Position numbers and translations under genes: made by a program. This document shows positions 13,872-13,906 of a DNA stretch of 13,906 bases, piece by piece. This DNA is from Acetofilamentum sp. (GTDB lineage Bacteria > Bacteroidota > Bacteroidia > Bacteroidales > JAFGXI01), in NCBI GenBank assembly GCA_020720565.1, contig DYOK01000051.1, positions 1 to 13,906 of the forward strand. The letters run 5' to 3'. The notes below the pieces were generated by a model. It had not been told where the DNA came from, did not search any database, and worked only from the letters and a program-made list of their open reading frames with translations. Within the stretch, counting starts at the first letter, position 1. Every line of letters begins with the position of its first letter.

Positions 13872-13906
13872 CTTTTCGAGCTTAGACATTACAGTCAATA
13901 AGAGGA
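13869..13906 (-). CDS. C-terminal end of a gene running off the right edge
   Basis: On the - strand the last 12 codons read LLLTVMSKLEK followed by TAA. Too little is visible to identify a product or prove a gene. It is supported indirectly: its stop coincides with a repeat head, as at three other genes here, and a terminator hairpin lies about 110 bases downstream. Confidence 0.35.
   Translation of the reverse strand, partial: LLLTVMSKLEK

Overview
The window is AT-rich chromosomal DNA that most probably comes from a member of the Bacteroidota. The evidence is a MurF–alanine racemase fusion, a 7TMR–SpoIIE phosphatase, a short RsmI, a Cbp1-like coiled-coil lipoprotein, a Bacteroidota-type uncharacterised protein at 8808-9725, and promoters of the TTG-N19/20-TAnnTTTG type without clear Shine-Dalgarno sequences. 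I cannot assign a genus.

Layout. On the + strand, 1-2302 holds a FlaA1/CapD-type nucleotide-sugar dehydratase overlapping a hotdog-fold thioesterase. A SpoU/TrmH-family RNA methyltransferase follows at 2436-2927. The next three genes are on the - strand and are read right to left: thymidine kinase (7881-8471), MurF-Alr (5149-7617) and a membrane SpoIIE-type phosphatase (2938-5094). From 8808 to 12799 the + strand carries an uncharacterised Bacteroidota protein, an exported M28 metallopeptidase overlapping rsmI, and a coiled-coil lipoprotein. A class I methyltransferase (12860-13477, - strand) converges on the lipoprotein gene across a terminator. The right end holds a decayed ISL3-type transposase fragment, a terminator hairpin and the last 12 codons of a - strand gene.

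The genes are mostly housekeeping and do not form one pathway. Cell envelope functions recur: the sugar-nucleotide dehydratase for surface glycans, MurF-Alr for peptidoglycan, the exported peptidase and the lipoprotein. RNA modification is represented by the SpoU-type enzyme and RsmI.

The most unusual signal lies between the genes. The intergenic gaps longer than about 130 bp carry copies of one family of about 93 bp. It starts with a small hairpin, TAAGGTnnTCGACCT, followed by TATTTATTgTTTTTgTAAC. An AGCTTAATaAAAC block lies 53 nt from the start, ATTAAAT 71 nt from the start and ACTTA 88 nt from the start. I count four full-length copies, one reverse-strand copy, and three head-only or decayed copies. 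Four of the eight begin exactly at the TAA stop codon of the preceding gene, and two copies meet tail to tail between tdk and murF-alr. I do not recognise this family. It could be a non-autonomous mobile element or a structured 3'-UTR element.
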